Position numbers and translations under genes: made by a program. From the NCBI GenBank assembly GCA_033557465.1, contig CM066033.1, positions 1,247,827,523 to 1,247,891,522 on the forward strand: a stretch of DNA of 64,000 nt, written 5' to 3'. Below, piece after piece: positions 52,483-62,999 of the stretch. This DNA is from Ichthyophis bannanicus. Lineage: Eukaryota; Chordata; Amphibia; Gymnophiona; Ichthyophiidae. Position 1 is the stretch's first letter. The number at the start of each line of letters is the position of its first letter. The notes below the pieces were generated by a model. It did not search any database. It was given only the letters and a program-made list of their open reading frames with translations, and was not told the DNA's origin.

Positions 52483-54061
52483 AAAGCAGCAGCCAACAGG
52501 GCCAGACACACCCACACACACACCCACAGGCCCCATTGGCCAATGCCTCCTGGAGAGGCAGGACATTGGGCCCTGCCTGTATCTCCCAATACTAGCAGTT
52601 GCATACCTTAGCAATGCCACCCTACACCTGGGTATATGGTACACAGCTATCAAACGTTTCCTATGATAACTGGCAGATATCAATTCCTATGTTAAGCACA
52701 TTTTGCTCATTGATCTCCACCATAACAATTATTGTGATGTCTGCGGTGTGTGCTGTAGGTCTGGTCTCTGACAGTGTTTACCACCCTGGGGAGTGACCCC
52801 CAACAGTATTGCGTACCATATCCATGCCTGTACTGTGCCCAGGACTGGTGTGGTGGGTATGGCTGCTGAACTCCTCTATAGTAGCACAATGCTGGCATAG
52901 GTGTGGGGGTGGCTGTCTGCCTATCCAGTGTGTGGTGGCTGCAAACACCTTCCACAGCCCACACTGCCAGCAATGTTGCCAGTATTGGGCTGCCAATGTG
53001 CATAATGAGGAGCAAGGTACCATGGGTATAGGCCGGACAGGGTGGCCTGGCCAGGGTGCATCTGCACAGGGCATAGGGCACTGACTGGGACATTTTAGTG
53101 CCCGGCCACCACCTACACAGACAGGGTGACCTCAGTATGTCCTGCTGTGAGATCACTCTCACCCTGACTGTGCAGTGACCACAGCATGGCTAGGCACCTC
53201 CATAGTGCTATATAGCATTTCTCTAATGTGATAGATATGGGTTTTCTTTTGGGGTCCAGTCACTGATTTATCTGCTTGCTGTGTATGCTGACATCCCAGT
53301 TCTGGGTGCATGCATCTCCCCTGGGAACATGCACCATGGACTAACTAGCAGACTGCTTGCAGCTGGTATGTGTCTTGAGGGAGCGGTTTGCAGGGTGCAG
53401 TGGCTGTTGACTTGCTGCAGGAGAATATCAAATAGTGGTGGGGTGCAGCTCACCATATCCAGGCCTAATGTCTGTCTGCTATTGTGTTATGGATGTGTAT
53501 AGAGCTGCATTGACTGCTCTGTGGGGTGTCTGTTCCTCAGCAGGACTGGGGTTGATGGTCCCTGCTACTGCCACCTTTGCAGGGAGGTAGAATGTGGATC
53601 TATTGATAGGAGACCCTGTTTGCCACCCTTAGCCCTGGAGGAGGGGGGTGGTGGTACATAGCCCACCTGGGGGTCCATAGGGGCTACACCTGACTGAAAC
53701 AGACAGAAATATCCAAGGTGCTTGTACAGAAACTACTTATCTCACACATTAACACTGCTTTGGATCTCTGGCATTGGCCTCTTTCAGCTATGGGAGGTGT
53801 TGTGGACCTGGTCCTGGGCGCCTCATTGCACCCTCAGGGTGAGCACAGTACCCGCACAATGTGACGGTGTGTAGCTACTCTGTGCCAGTACAACACACGG
53901 TCAGTACCCCCTACCAGGCCGAGGTGCTGTGTGGGTGCACATGGTCACTTCCCACTACCAGGCCGAGGTGCTGTGGGGGTGCATTGCCCATCTTGTGTTC
54001 ATCTGTGGACAGCTGATTTGCATGTGCAGTGCATCATGGGTATGGGTGGGCTAACCCTATC
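52483..54061. other. Unassigned interior of the TIR element
   Basis: No coding motif. At 53914-53945 and 53953-53984 the words 'ctaccaggccgaggtgctgtg' and 'gggtgca' are repeated in tandem, about 38 bp apart. Many 'ctgtgtggtggct' words suggest low-complexity expansion. Frames on both strands (for example 52707-53162 minus) show no known domain. Confidence 0.4.
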
Positions 54062-54069
54062 CTGGTGAC

Positions 54070-54441
54070 CAATGTTCCCTCTTATTTTCTGTAGGCTGTG
54101 TGCACATAAAAAATCAGCTGTGCAGCTTTTGAAGGAAGGTTAAATTTTTGTGCGCCACATAACGACACTTGGAGTTATATACTTTAAAATTTGACTACAC
54201 GTCAGAATACAGTATGTACACCACATTGATTTTAATCAAATTAAATGAAAATAGACGACGATTACTAAATGAAGCGGAAAATTTCTAGTAATTACAATCA
54301 CAACTTTTAAATTTTAAGACATCTGTGTTGTTTTCTATCAGAATCAGAACCATAATTTTTGTGCGCTCTGTTGTAAAGTATGTGCGCTCGCTCAGCGAGG
54401 TGTGTGCGCGCGCACATGCGCACAGCTTAGAGGGAACAGTG
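54070..54441. mobile_element. hAT MITE, 372 bp, with 8-bp duplication
   Basis: Flanked by perfect CTGGTGAC (54062-54069 and 54442-54449). Ends CAATGTTCCCTCT and, reversed, CACTGTTCCCTCT, the end sequence of a widespread tetrapod hAT MITE group. The inner GC-rich arms are 'gtgtgcacataaaa' and 'gcgcgcacatgcgcacagc'. It is non-autonomous and inserted in the TIR element. Confidence 0.9.
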
Positions 54442-54494
54442 CTGGTGACCACAGCAGACTGTCTGTGTGGTGACGTGCAGGCTCTCTACAGCCA

Positions 54495-54600
54495 GCCAGG
54501 GGCTTGCTAGTAGCTGTAGCCCAATGGTTACTTCACTGCCTTTGGAGCCAGAGGTCATGGGTTCAAACCCACAATGGGGTTATTTGATAGGGTTGTCCAA
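54495..54600 (+). repeat. tRNA-like module
   Basis: 'TAGCCCAATGGTTACTTCAC' (A box, about 54515) and 'GGGTTCAAACCC' (B box, 54560-54571). It resembles a tRNA head as used by SINEs. A further, reversed, module is at about 54985-55030 ('gtgctctaaccattgtgctcc'). Confidence 0.5.
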
Positions 54601-54639
54601 TGCATTATCTATTTTTAATGTACATATTTTGATGCCAGC

Positions 54640-55260
54640 AAAAACACCCTCAGCGTACTGTACCCATAAGGTGCCTCTGAGGGTGCTTTATAGGGCGCCC
54701 TATAGGGCACCTTATGGTTCCCGTCCATATAAGGTGCACTATACATTATCCTGTGACGCAACTTATAGGGTGCCCTATAGGGGACATTTTAGGGTGCTGT
54801 GGCGGACAGTGCAATTTATAATGTGGCCTAAGGAGTTCCTTATAGGGTGCCTTATACGGCACGTGAGGGCGGGTTTGCTGGCAGCAATTAATAAAATAAA
54901 AATAAAGTGCTGCAGGAAAAAATATGTACAGTGCAAAGCTGATGCCACAGCCAGCCTTACATATTAAGCACACTGGGGAGCAAACTCATGACCCCTGTAT
55001 CAGCAGTCAGTGCTCTAACCATTGTGCTCCACTGCTGCTGCCTGTCAGTGCACCTACTTATGCTTTCCATTCCTTAAACTGCACAGTGCTGCCATAACAA
55101 ACAGTACTCTGACCTTGCGGTACCTCATACGGCACCCTCTAAAGCGCCCTATAAGCAACATTCTAGGGTGCCTTGGCTGACAGTGCACTTTACAATGTGC
55201 CTTATAGGGCGCCTGATGTTAACACGCTTTGAGAGTGCGTTTGCTAGTAGTGATAATTAA
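54640..55260. repeat. Palindromic 'tatagggcgccctata' tracts, duplicated
   Basis: TATAGGGCGCCCTATA at 54689-54704 is a perfect 16-bp palindrome. Related words ('ttatagggtgcc', 'ctataggg', 'gcgccctataag') recur about ten times to 55215. The blocks 54660-54900 and 55120-55260 are diverged copies ('ggacattttagggtgctgtggcggacagtgca' and 'caacattctagggtgccttggctgacagtgca'). Confidence 0.65.
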
Positions 55261-55299
55261 AATAAACATAAAATGACTCCAAAAACAATCTTCCCCATA

Positions 55300-55880
55300 A
55301 TACATAAGGCCTCAGCCAGCCTTGTTCATTGGGCACTGTGGGGGATTGAACCCTTGATCCCTGCACCATTGGTCAGTGTCTTAACCATTATGCTGTGGTT
55401 CTGTTCCTGTGCTTGCACATTAGCCTGCCGCCTTATGCAGCACAATATTAAAAAGCCTCCTAGACCATCAGCTTGCTGCCTTATGCAGCACAATGTTGGA
55501 CTTGCTCCTAAAGTAACACCTCAGCCAGCCATCTACATTGAGCACTGTGGGGGATTGAACCCCTGATCTCTGCACCATTGGTCAGTGTCTTAACCATTGT
55601 GCTGTGGCTCTGTTCTTCTGTGTGCACATCAGTGCGCCACTTATGCATCCCAGTATTAAAATGCCTCCCAAAACATTAGCACGCTGCCTTATTAATATGC
55701 CTCTGAAAACATTAGCACGCCGCCTTAAGCTGCCCATTATTTTCATGCCTCATAAATTAATGTCTCAGCCAGCTTTGTTCATTGGGCACTGTGGGGGATT
55801 GAACCCCTGATCCCTGCACCATTGGTAAGTGCCTTAACCATTGTGCTGTGGCTCTGTTCTTCTGTGTGTACATCAGCATG
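55300..55880 (-). repeat. Three tandem tRNA-like units (225-240 bp each)
   Basis: Each unit has 'cactgtgggggattgaaccc.tgat' followed by 'taaccattgtgctgtggctctgttc'. Reversed, this gives a B-box GGTTCAATCCCC and an A-box-like TGGTTAAGACA or TGGTTAAGGCA. Units are centred at about 55370, 55590 and 55830. Between them are 'ccgccttatgcagcac' words. The repeated 'HCGGLNP' frames are only shadows of this. Confidence 0.7.
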
Positions 55881-56394
55881 CCACTTATGCCTCCCGCGCA
55901 GCTTCCTCATTCGCTAATGTGCGGGGCACACATGGGCGCCGCGCACCTTGGCGCATATGTCAATCACGGCTTTTCTTTTTCAGGACGGAACGCCCACTCC
56001 TTATATGGCACCCGCACACTAGCGCGGCCCGCACATTACCGGGGTTTTAGTAAACATACCCCATAGACAAGTCATTCTACATTTATATGCATGTCTTTAA
56101 TGCTGAAAGGTACTTTTCAGTATCGAGTTCTAATGGGAATTGGATATTGGATTAATAAGATATACTTTATTTGTTTGAAAATTTGAGAAAAAAACTAAAA
56201 ATTCATAAATTGAGGGATGTTTGAGATCTGTGATGTGAGCATCTGCTAGTCCCTATGGTGGATTTTTCACCATATGTAGGGCATATAGTCATCCTGAGAT
56301 CTCTTTTACCCTTTAATATATTGCTAACTTAGGTATTGTGCAGTTTGTTAGAAACCTTTGTGGGTTAATATTGATTTACTAAGAGAATGTGTTG

Positions 56395-56446
56395 GTGTGT
56401 TATATGCGCTAAACTAACCCATTTGGAGAAATTGCCCTCGAGACAA
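56395..56446 (+). mobile_element. R4/Dong-like LINE 3' end only
   Basis: 'gtgttatatgcgctaaactaacccatttggagaaattgccctcgagac' matches the 3' ends at 49268-49320 and, reversed, 15718-15770. A tiny truncated insertion beside a CR1 fragment. Confidence 0.55.
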
Positions 56447-56735
56447 ACCATTGATTGCCTCTGTTGTCTATTATTCAACCACTTTGTTTTCCATTCTCCA
56501 CCTTGGAGACTCCACTCAGGGGGCTCAGCCTTCTGTGCAGGCAGGATCAAAATCCTTGCACAAATCCAAGAAATCAACAACCAGAACATGTCCTCAATCT
56601 ATTGCTGTAGTCACACGATCAAAGAAACTTATGATATTCATTTGACAAGATCTGCCTCTGGTAAAATCATGCTGCCTTGGATCTTGCAGCCCATTGGATT
56701 GTAAAAAGTTCAGTATTCTTTCCTTCAGTAGAGGC
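56447..56735 (-). mobile_element. CR1-clade LINE fragment
   Basis: The minus strand reads 'MEPLLKERILNFLQSNGLQ'-type text from 56740 and 'RQHDFTRGRSCQ' (about 56650), then 'WLNNRQQRQSM' (about 56450). These are RT blocks 2 to 4 of CR1 in short broken frames. 'aaataaataaataaaagttg' at about 56803 is a nearby tail of another element. Confidence 0.65.
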
Positions 56736-56891
56736 TCCATTATTATCAACATCAACAGTTCTATAACTGTTGCATTATTCCTAGTGGTATATAAGCATAG
56801 CTAAATAAATAAATAAAAGTTGTTAATGAATCAACTACATATCTTAATGACTGCAATTCTCTGTAAAACTCATAGACCTGATTTTGAGTTG

Positions 56892-57242
56892 GGGGTGGCC
56901 ATTTTTTAAAGCTAAGCATTGACTCCAGCACTTAACTTAATATGTATATTAAGTAGTGCTGCTGAACATACATGTACAGGAAGTGGTGACTATGCTGCCA
57001 ATATCCATTTACATTTAGCACGCCTAAATTAAGCAGATGGCTGAATATTACTGTCAAATGGATAAGTGTCAGCCCCATCTTCCCTCCTCCCCGGCGCTGG
57101 CCTCTTATGATACGGATAAGATATGGCAATTTATTGAGTTAAATGACCTGGTTTTATCCATGAAATAACTGAAAATATATGGATAAGCGAACTTGTATTT
57201 GCCACCTGCAAAAAATGCATTCTTGCTTTGAAAACTGGCCCC
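56892..57242. mobile_element. MITE (about 350 bp)
   Basis: Left 'GGGGTGGCCATTTTTTAAAGC' and right reversed 'ATGGGGCCAGTTTTCAAAGC' are imperfect TIRs. Inside are 'acttaacttaatatgtatattaagtagtgct' (palindromic) and several 'tggataag' words. Non-coding. Confidence 0.6.
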
Positions 57243-58299
57243 ATATTTTCTATCTATAATTTCATAAAAGTTGGTTTGCTACGTTATGACAGTAACTTTA
57301 TGAAGTTGTGTGGTTTAACATGCATCATTCACACCTATTTTTAAAGTCAAGTGTGCGCCTACTTATCTTTATAAAATAAGAGTGTAAGTGATGAGATACA
57401 TGTGGCAAATCGAAGCACGATCACATACACCAGCCCTAGGAATGGCATAAAGGCTTGCACCTAGATTTATCAAGAACACACCTAAATTGTATCTTTTTAT
57501 TACACGGGGCATATTCAAAACGGTTTAGTTGGGCAGCAGACCTGTGAACCGGCTAAACTGCGTTCAGTGGGATAGTCAGTGGCCCTGAAGCGTTTAGTGC
57601 TGCTACATACCATATCCCCTCCTTCCCAGTTTGTGTGCTCAGTCACTAACTGCTTAGCGTCAGGGCATTCTGGGGTGGCACCGAGAGTTTGCCAGGCAGC
57701 GGCGATATTGAGCCTCTCTGCTCTCAGTGCCTTGCCGCAAAATAGACTCCAGCCGTGGCTCTTAAATGGGCAGGAGATCCTTTCTAAGTGCATGTATAGT
57801 CACACGTGCGTCTCTCCTTCCCAGATACAGCATGAGGACCTGATTGTGGGAATTAACAGGGAGCATGTGCAACATGGATAGCCAGAACCCACATTGCTCA
57901 CAGCATCTTCTCTTTATCTTCCTCCTGAAACTGACCCCATTAAGTCTTTCCAGTGCTTCCCTAGATTTAATTTTGGCCATATGAATTCTTTCCATTCTAT
58001 CCACTGTGCAAGTTTGGGAAACACAGCTTTGGCTCGTTAAAAAGAGTTTTAGGAGCTCTTATTTGTTCTGAAGAAAACAAGTCTTTGGGGGTTGCGATAA
58101 CTTTCTAAAGTATGAAACAAACAATGGACCAATCATTAGGTTTAAAAAACACACCAGTGTGCTATGGCACACTGGTTGTGAAACTGCATTAAAGAAATAC
58201 CTTATTACCTTTCAACAAATATATTATTGTGTAAAATACAGTTAAATACAGCTTTAATGTCAGGCCTCTAAATTTGGGAAGACAAAAATGACATGAAAA
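57243..58299. other. No gene; possible MITE ends
   Basis: 'acggggcatattcaaaacggtttag' at 57505 looks like a MITE left end but no right partner was found. The frames at 57515-57793 and 57762-58004 (minus) and 57579-57881 (plus) have no motif. Confidence 0.35.
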
Positions 58300-58420
58300 T
58301 AGGATTTTCCTATATGCATTTGTGACCTAAATTGGCTTCTATTAGAAACTAGAAACTGGGCATGATGGACCTTTGGTCTTGCCTGGTATTGCATTTCTTA
58401 GGTTCTTATGATTTACACTG
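58300..58420 (+). mobile_element. CR1-clade LINE 3' end (family A-like)
   Basis: 'tttgtgacctaaattggc', 'actgggcatgatggacctttggtcttgcc', 'tattgcatttcttaggttcttatg' match the plus-strand 3' end at 25220-25316 in a diverged form. Confidence 0.65.
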
Positions 58421-58446
58421 TACATGCCCGGATAGAAGTCTTTGTA

Positions 58447-59320
58447 GAGATTGTTCAAGATGAGAAGTGTCAATGTGTGTTGGGTTCAATAACTTGTCAA
58501 ATGAAAGGAATGCCTTCAATGCATAAAACATTGAACAGCTATGCTCGAAGCACTTTGTCTCTGTGCTTTATCTATCTGAACTTCAGAGATGTTGATGCCC
58601 AAGGCATTTGTTGATACCAATGGCATTGATTGAAAGGTAAAGCATCAGGAGCAGAAGCATCAACCCTTAAGGCACTGAGTGAGGGCCAAGGCAACAGAGC
58701 AGAGACAACACCACTTTGCGGCACAGGATGGCACAGCTGCTGTCCTTGCATCCCAGCCTAAGGGCTGCAGGATCAGAAGCACCGAGTGAGGGCCAAGGCA
58801 ACAGATACTGACGTAAAAATCACTGCCAGGCTCCAACAGAAGACAAAGCACTAAGACAACGGGGCTCTGATTTTATAACAGGGTATCTATGTGGAATGTC
58901 AAGACCTATTTCATAAAGGCGACATACCTATGCACCTATGTGGCTTTATATAAGAAGCACTCAGAACCAGCCTCTGTAATGCACAAATCCTCTTAGACAC
59001 CTGCACTGAGGAAGGTATAAATGTGCATATGTTATCTATGTCTGCACACTCATATTTTATAAAATATACATGTGCATCTCAACTCTGTCCGTGCTCTGCC
59101 CACAGGGATTGTTCAAGATGAGAAGTGTCAATGTGTGTTGGGTTCAATAACTTGTCAAATGAAAAGAATGCCTTCAATGCATAAAACATTGAACAGCTTT
59201 GCTCGAAGCACTTTGTGCTTTATTTATCTGAACTTCAGAAATGTTGATGCCCAAGGCATTGATTGAAAGGCAAAGCAGCAGGAGCAGAGGCGTCAACCCT
59301 TTAGGCACTAAGTGAGGGCC
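58447..59320 (+). repeat. Direct duplication of about 240 bp
   Basis: 58447-58690 and 59104-59320 are nearly the same ('gattgttcaagatgagaag', 'caatgcataaaacattgaac', 'gttgatgcccaaggcattg', 'gcatcaacccttaaggcac'), 657 bp apart. The second copy lacks about 8 bp ('tctctgtg' to 'tg') and about 22 bp ('ttgttgataccaatggca'). In the gap 'gagtgagggccaaggcaacag' occurs twice (58678, 58786). Short frames in both are open but unlike any protein I know. Confidence 0.75.
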
Positions 59321-60230
59321 TGTGGGAATGCCTATGCATGGTGCATGTACTCTTTATATGGGTATACCACATGCAATTTTATAAGAGTCCCTTCTCACAT
59401 GTAAAAGGGGCCATGCCAACAGAAAATGCTTTATAAGATCACCCGGTTTGGTGAGGGGCATGACAACAAGAAGAGAGGCATCAACATTACAAGACATTGC
59501 ATATCACGCAAGGCAGCAAGAGTGAGATAAAGAGCCCAAGACAACAGAGGAGGAGCAAAGCAGAATAGGGTCATGGACAGCCCAAGGTTCCATGTCAGGA
59601 GCAGGAGAAAAGATTTTCTTTTTTAAATTTTCTTTCTTTGGGAGAGGGGAGCAAGGTATCGCAGCAGGACAAAGAAAAGAGCAGGGTAGCCGGAGGAGGT
59701 CAGGAAGCAGCGGCAGGAGTGGTGGCATGAAAAGAGGGGAAAAGCAATGGCAAAAGTGCATGAAGAGTTCAAGAGATCATGAGAGAAGTAAAGGAAAAGA
59801 AAGTTTATTTTTCTTTTCTCTCTTCTTTTTTTTTTTTAAATAAATACATTTGTTATTTGAGGCCAGAACACCCCTGTGGAAACAAGAGAATGGCAAGAGA
59901 GCAAAAAAAGGCTGGTAGCAGACTAATGAAGGCAAAAGATGATGGTGCTGGTTTAGCCGAGTTAAAACCACAAAGAGATAGAAATTGGTGTTCATAATTA
60001 GCAAGTAAGTTTCCAAAGATGTAAATTGTACCGTGCATTGAATCCTTCTGCCACTCACATGGGAAATCATGAAAACCTAGTAGAGGGAGGTTTATCTTAA
60101 TGAAGACCAACTTTTGTGCCAGCCATGAATGATGCAGACTCTGGAAATGAAACAAATTGAGATTTGTTTTCCCTTCCATATCTCTAATAAATAGGCAGCA
60201 CGTTTCATTATCATTCATCAACACTTAAAT
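59321..60230. other. Purine-rich stretch, no assigned gene
   Basis: 59590-59850 is A/G-rich and then T-rich, with a T run at about 59827-59838 followed by 'aaataaataca', a reversed retroelement tail. The 123-codon minus frame (59853-60224) has no motif that I recognise. It could be the end of a LINE of unknown type. Confidence 0.35.
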
Positions 60231-60513
60231 TTTTGGGAGGAGTGGTCTAGTGGTTAGGACAAGGTACTTCAGGCCGGAGGGCCAGGGGTTCAAGTCCCAC
60301 CTGGGGACAGCAATCTCAGGCCGGAAGGACTGGGATTTCTAGTCCTGTAGGCACTCCTTGTGGTCTTGGGCAAGCCACTTAACCCTCCATTGCCCATGTT
60401 CCCTGTAAGTATTAGTGTATGTGTCTCATATCCCCTCGTGTTAAATGTATCCCCCAATTGACCGCTTTGACCTGGTGAAAAGTGCTGTATAAATACAGCT
60501 AAATAAATTTATT
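60231..60513 (+). mobile_element. tRNA-type SINE, well preserved
   Basis: A-box-like 'GAGTGGTCTAGTGGTTAGG', B-box 'GGTTCAAGTCC' (about 60288-60298), conserved 'ttgtggtcttgggcaagccacttaaccctccattgccc' and 3' end 'gctgtataaatacagctaaataaattt'. The longest and clearest plus-strand copy of the group also seen at 3222, 31190 and 47661. Confidence 0.85.
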
Positions 60514-61439
60514 CTAAATCTTCAGTTGGACTGTATCATCCATTGTGATGTCAGTGGGTAGCATAGGATTGGGTAGAGGTATGCCGTGGAGTAGCCACCA
60601 TGGCCACGATGTAGCCATAGAAAGCATGCCTGGGCGGCAGGTATCAGCTGCAGGAGAGGTGTAAGTGATATGCCCTAATGAGTAAAATGCCACAGTGTGG
60701 GCCAGGATGTAGCAGCTGTCAGGAGAATACATGAGTGAACAGGATGGCATATGCCGATGAATGGGCTGAAGGATGAGAGTGCTGTATGGTCTTGCTGCCC
60801 CAGTGTACCCGATGAGACCTCACAAATGCAGCTAACCTCAGTTAGTAGTATGTGTGTAAAATAGTTACTATGCCACAGGGAAGGTCTAATACTATCTGTC
60901 TCAGCTGCTCTAACTACAATCTTCCTGACAAATATGAATTTAACAACTAGACAAGTAGGTTATGATCCAAGGACATAACAGCCACACATCTGCACAAGCT
61001 GCATGCAAATGCAAAGTGCTCTTGTACAGATAAGGTCTACACTCATACTGTCCGTTGGAACAAGGTCACTCGCATGATGTTACACACCTGGCATCCACTC
61101 ATGTTTCTGAATTGATATGTCTCTCATATTGGCCATATGGAGCAAGTAAGGACAGGTGATGATCTGTGCAGGTGGCCATCCCAGGAGTGTGACTTGCCTG
61201 CATGTACTGCATATATGTGATGGAGCAAAAGATGTTCATTCATAGTTACCAAAAACGTTTCCAAACATGTATGACTCATGTGTCATGCATCTACAGGGTG
61301 AAGTTATACAACCCTTTGCAATGTGCTGCAGCAGAGCCAATAAAGTTATGCTGTCTGAGGGGTGTGATTTCAATGTGCATGCTTGCACACCCAATGTGCT
61401 GTCATAACACATACAAAAGAAGATGAATGATTGTACCCT
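60514..61439. other. No recognisable gene
   Basis: GC-balanced, with 'gccatggtggctac' like words, similar in texture to the interior of the TIR element, but no shared block could be shown. Confidence 0.3.
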
Positions 61440-61640
61440 TGTCTATGCTGATTCTTGGCAATCCAGCAGTTTTTGGGTTTTCTGGACAGTATAACTGAAA
61501 GCCAGGCCTTTCTTCTAAGAGAATGGAGAGTGAAATGAGCTTCCCAAGCCCACAAGTGGGATTTGAACACTGGGTTGTTACTCACCAAACCAGTTCTCTA
61601 ACCATTCAGCTCCACCTCCACACCTTCCTCTATAGTGTTC
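61440..61640 (-). mobile_element. tRNA-type SINE with RTE-like tail (reversed)
   Basis: 'ctgattcttggcaatccagcagtttttgggttttc', 'aaagccaggcctttcttc', 'agtgggatttgaacactgggttg' (B box) and 'gttctctaaccattcagctcc' (A box). It is a diverged relative of 47455-47660. Confidence 0.65.
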
Positions 61641-62307
61641 TTTAGAATAAACCAGACTTCAGGTTCCTCCCTCCAATGGCCTAAACCCAGGACTTGAAAC
61701 AACCAGGCTGACACATTCTGAGATATTTGTAAACCACACCTAGAGCTTGCCTGCAGTGGTACAGATGCAGTACAGATTGCACTGGACACCCAGTACTGCA
61801 TTTGCATAACAGACACATAGCAACAGTATTAATCTCCTGTCCAAAGGCCAAGCCACATGTGAGGGAAAGATGCTCTTCCCTCCACTGTACCTCCTAATCC
61901 AAACAACATTCACACACAGAGGTCTGCAGGACTGTAATGTGGCATTAATCTCTGAGACAGCACATGTGCAGGGCATGCATTCCCTTGTGACTTGCTGTAC
62001 ACTACAAGATAAGTACTGTTACACACACACCAAACCTCATTCATAACCCATGAGGTCCATCCCAGACCATCCTGCCCTTTCAGGGGGCCATGCACACTTG
62101 CTCCTTCATCATACAAGACATGCAGGTACTGGGCAATGCTCCAGTGATCAGGGTCACCACTATGGATGCAATGTGGGCTATGTGACTGGCAATAGGCCAC
62201 AACTATCTCTCATTTCAGGGTTAGAGTCTGGAAGGTGCATACTGCATACATCTCAATGTGCTTCCTGTGTAGTGTTTAATGCGTGAAAATGGATCTCTCC
62301 TTGCAAG
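61641..62307. other. No recognisable gene
   Basis: Frames such as 61910-62200 (minus) show no known domain. No repeat boundary identified. Confidence 0.3.
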
Positions 62308-62592
62308 GGAGCCCTTAATGTCTGCTCTGACAAGATGTTAAGGTTCCTAGCGGCTGCGCCTGTAAAGCACCCTAATAGCACCCGGCATTAAGGGAATGCC
62401 CGTTGTCTCTGCCCACGATCCACCCAGTTAATGCCCCTTCTCCACCCCTTTGTACCTTAAAGCCTAGTAACAGGCTACCGGCCATTAAGCCGACATTATT
62501 GGTGGTTTCTGCAGCATTAACCACTAATGGGTGCTGATAACACCCGATGACAGCACCTCTGTGCCCTTACCGGTGCTTGGTAGACATACCCC
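62308..62592. mobile_element. MITE candidate
   Basis: Right end reversed 'AAGGGGTATGTCTACCAAGC', left end about 'AGCCCTTAATGTCTGCTC'. The right end resembles the TIR GGGGTATGTTTAC at 50797. CpG and 'ttaagg', 'cattaa' words are frequent. The left boundary is uncertain. Confidence 0.45.
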
Positions 62593-62999
62593 TTAGATAA
62601 AGCGGTCTATAAAAATAGCTAAAAAAATAGCTAAATTTTAACAAGGTTGTTCTGTCAGGTTGACTCTTCTTCAGTCTGTTATAGCTAGGGATTCATAGAA
62701 AGTAGTACTGCATGTGCTAAAGAAAGGATCACTTGCACTTACCGTTTCTGATAAAGATTATAGAAGTACAAGAAAAAAAGCGTAACTCTCTCTTCTTGTT
62801 GATGTCCGCAGTATGAACTGGGTCTAGAAGAGATTTATTGTAATTGGTGGATTTTGAAACCTCACATTGCAATCTTGTGGTTTTCCTCATGTGGTTTAGT
62901 ACACCCAACTGAAATGATTTAAATCTCTACTTTGATTAGAGTTTTATGCCCTAATCCACAAAAATGTTCATGGTTTGGTAAATGGCAACATTTTACTAA

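Larger units (their letters stand above)
50797..56062. mobile_element. 5.27-kb TIR-bounded element of unknown type
   Basis: Left end GGGGTATGTTTACTAAA (50797-50813), right end the exact reverse complement TTTAGTAAACATACCCC (56046-56062); CpG-rich 'gtgcggg' words follow on both sides. Inside, in order: CpG-rich left flank, a 180-bp hairpin (51262-51442), tandem tRNA-like units of about 458 bp (from 51613), a foldback insertion (52285-52480), unassigned sequence, a hAT MITE (54070-54441), palindromic 'tatagggcgcc' tracts, and three tRNA-like units of 225-240 bp (55330-55870). I find no transposase, integrase or polymerase. A second copy begins at about 63000. Confidence 0.65.

Noticed and set aside
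52707..53162. A coding region inside the TIR element (151 codons, minus)
   Set aside because: Low-complexity composition, equally long frames on the other strand, and no recognised transposase or other domain.
55273..55810. A repeat protein with 'HCGGLNP' repeats
   Set aside because: The repeated peptide is produced by the tandem tRNA-like DNA units and is read across their B boxes.
59592..59843. A basic, arginine- and glycine-rich protein
   Set aside because: It reads a purine-rich low-complexity tract and runs into a poly-T/AATAAA tail. No start context or domain.
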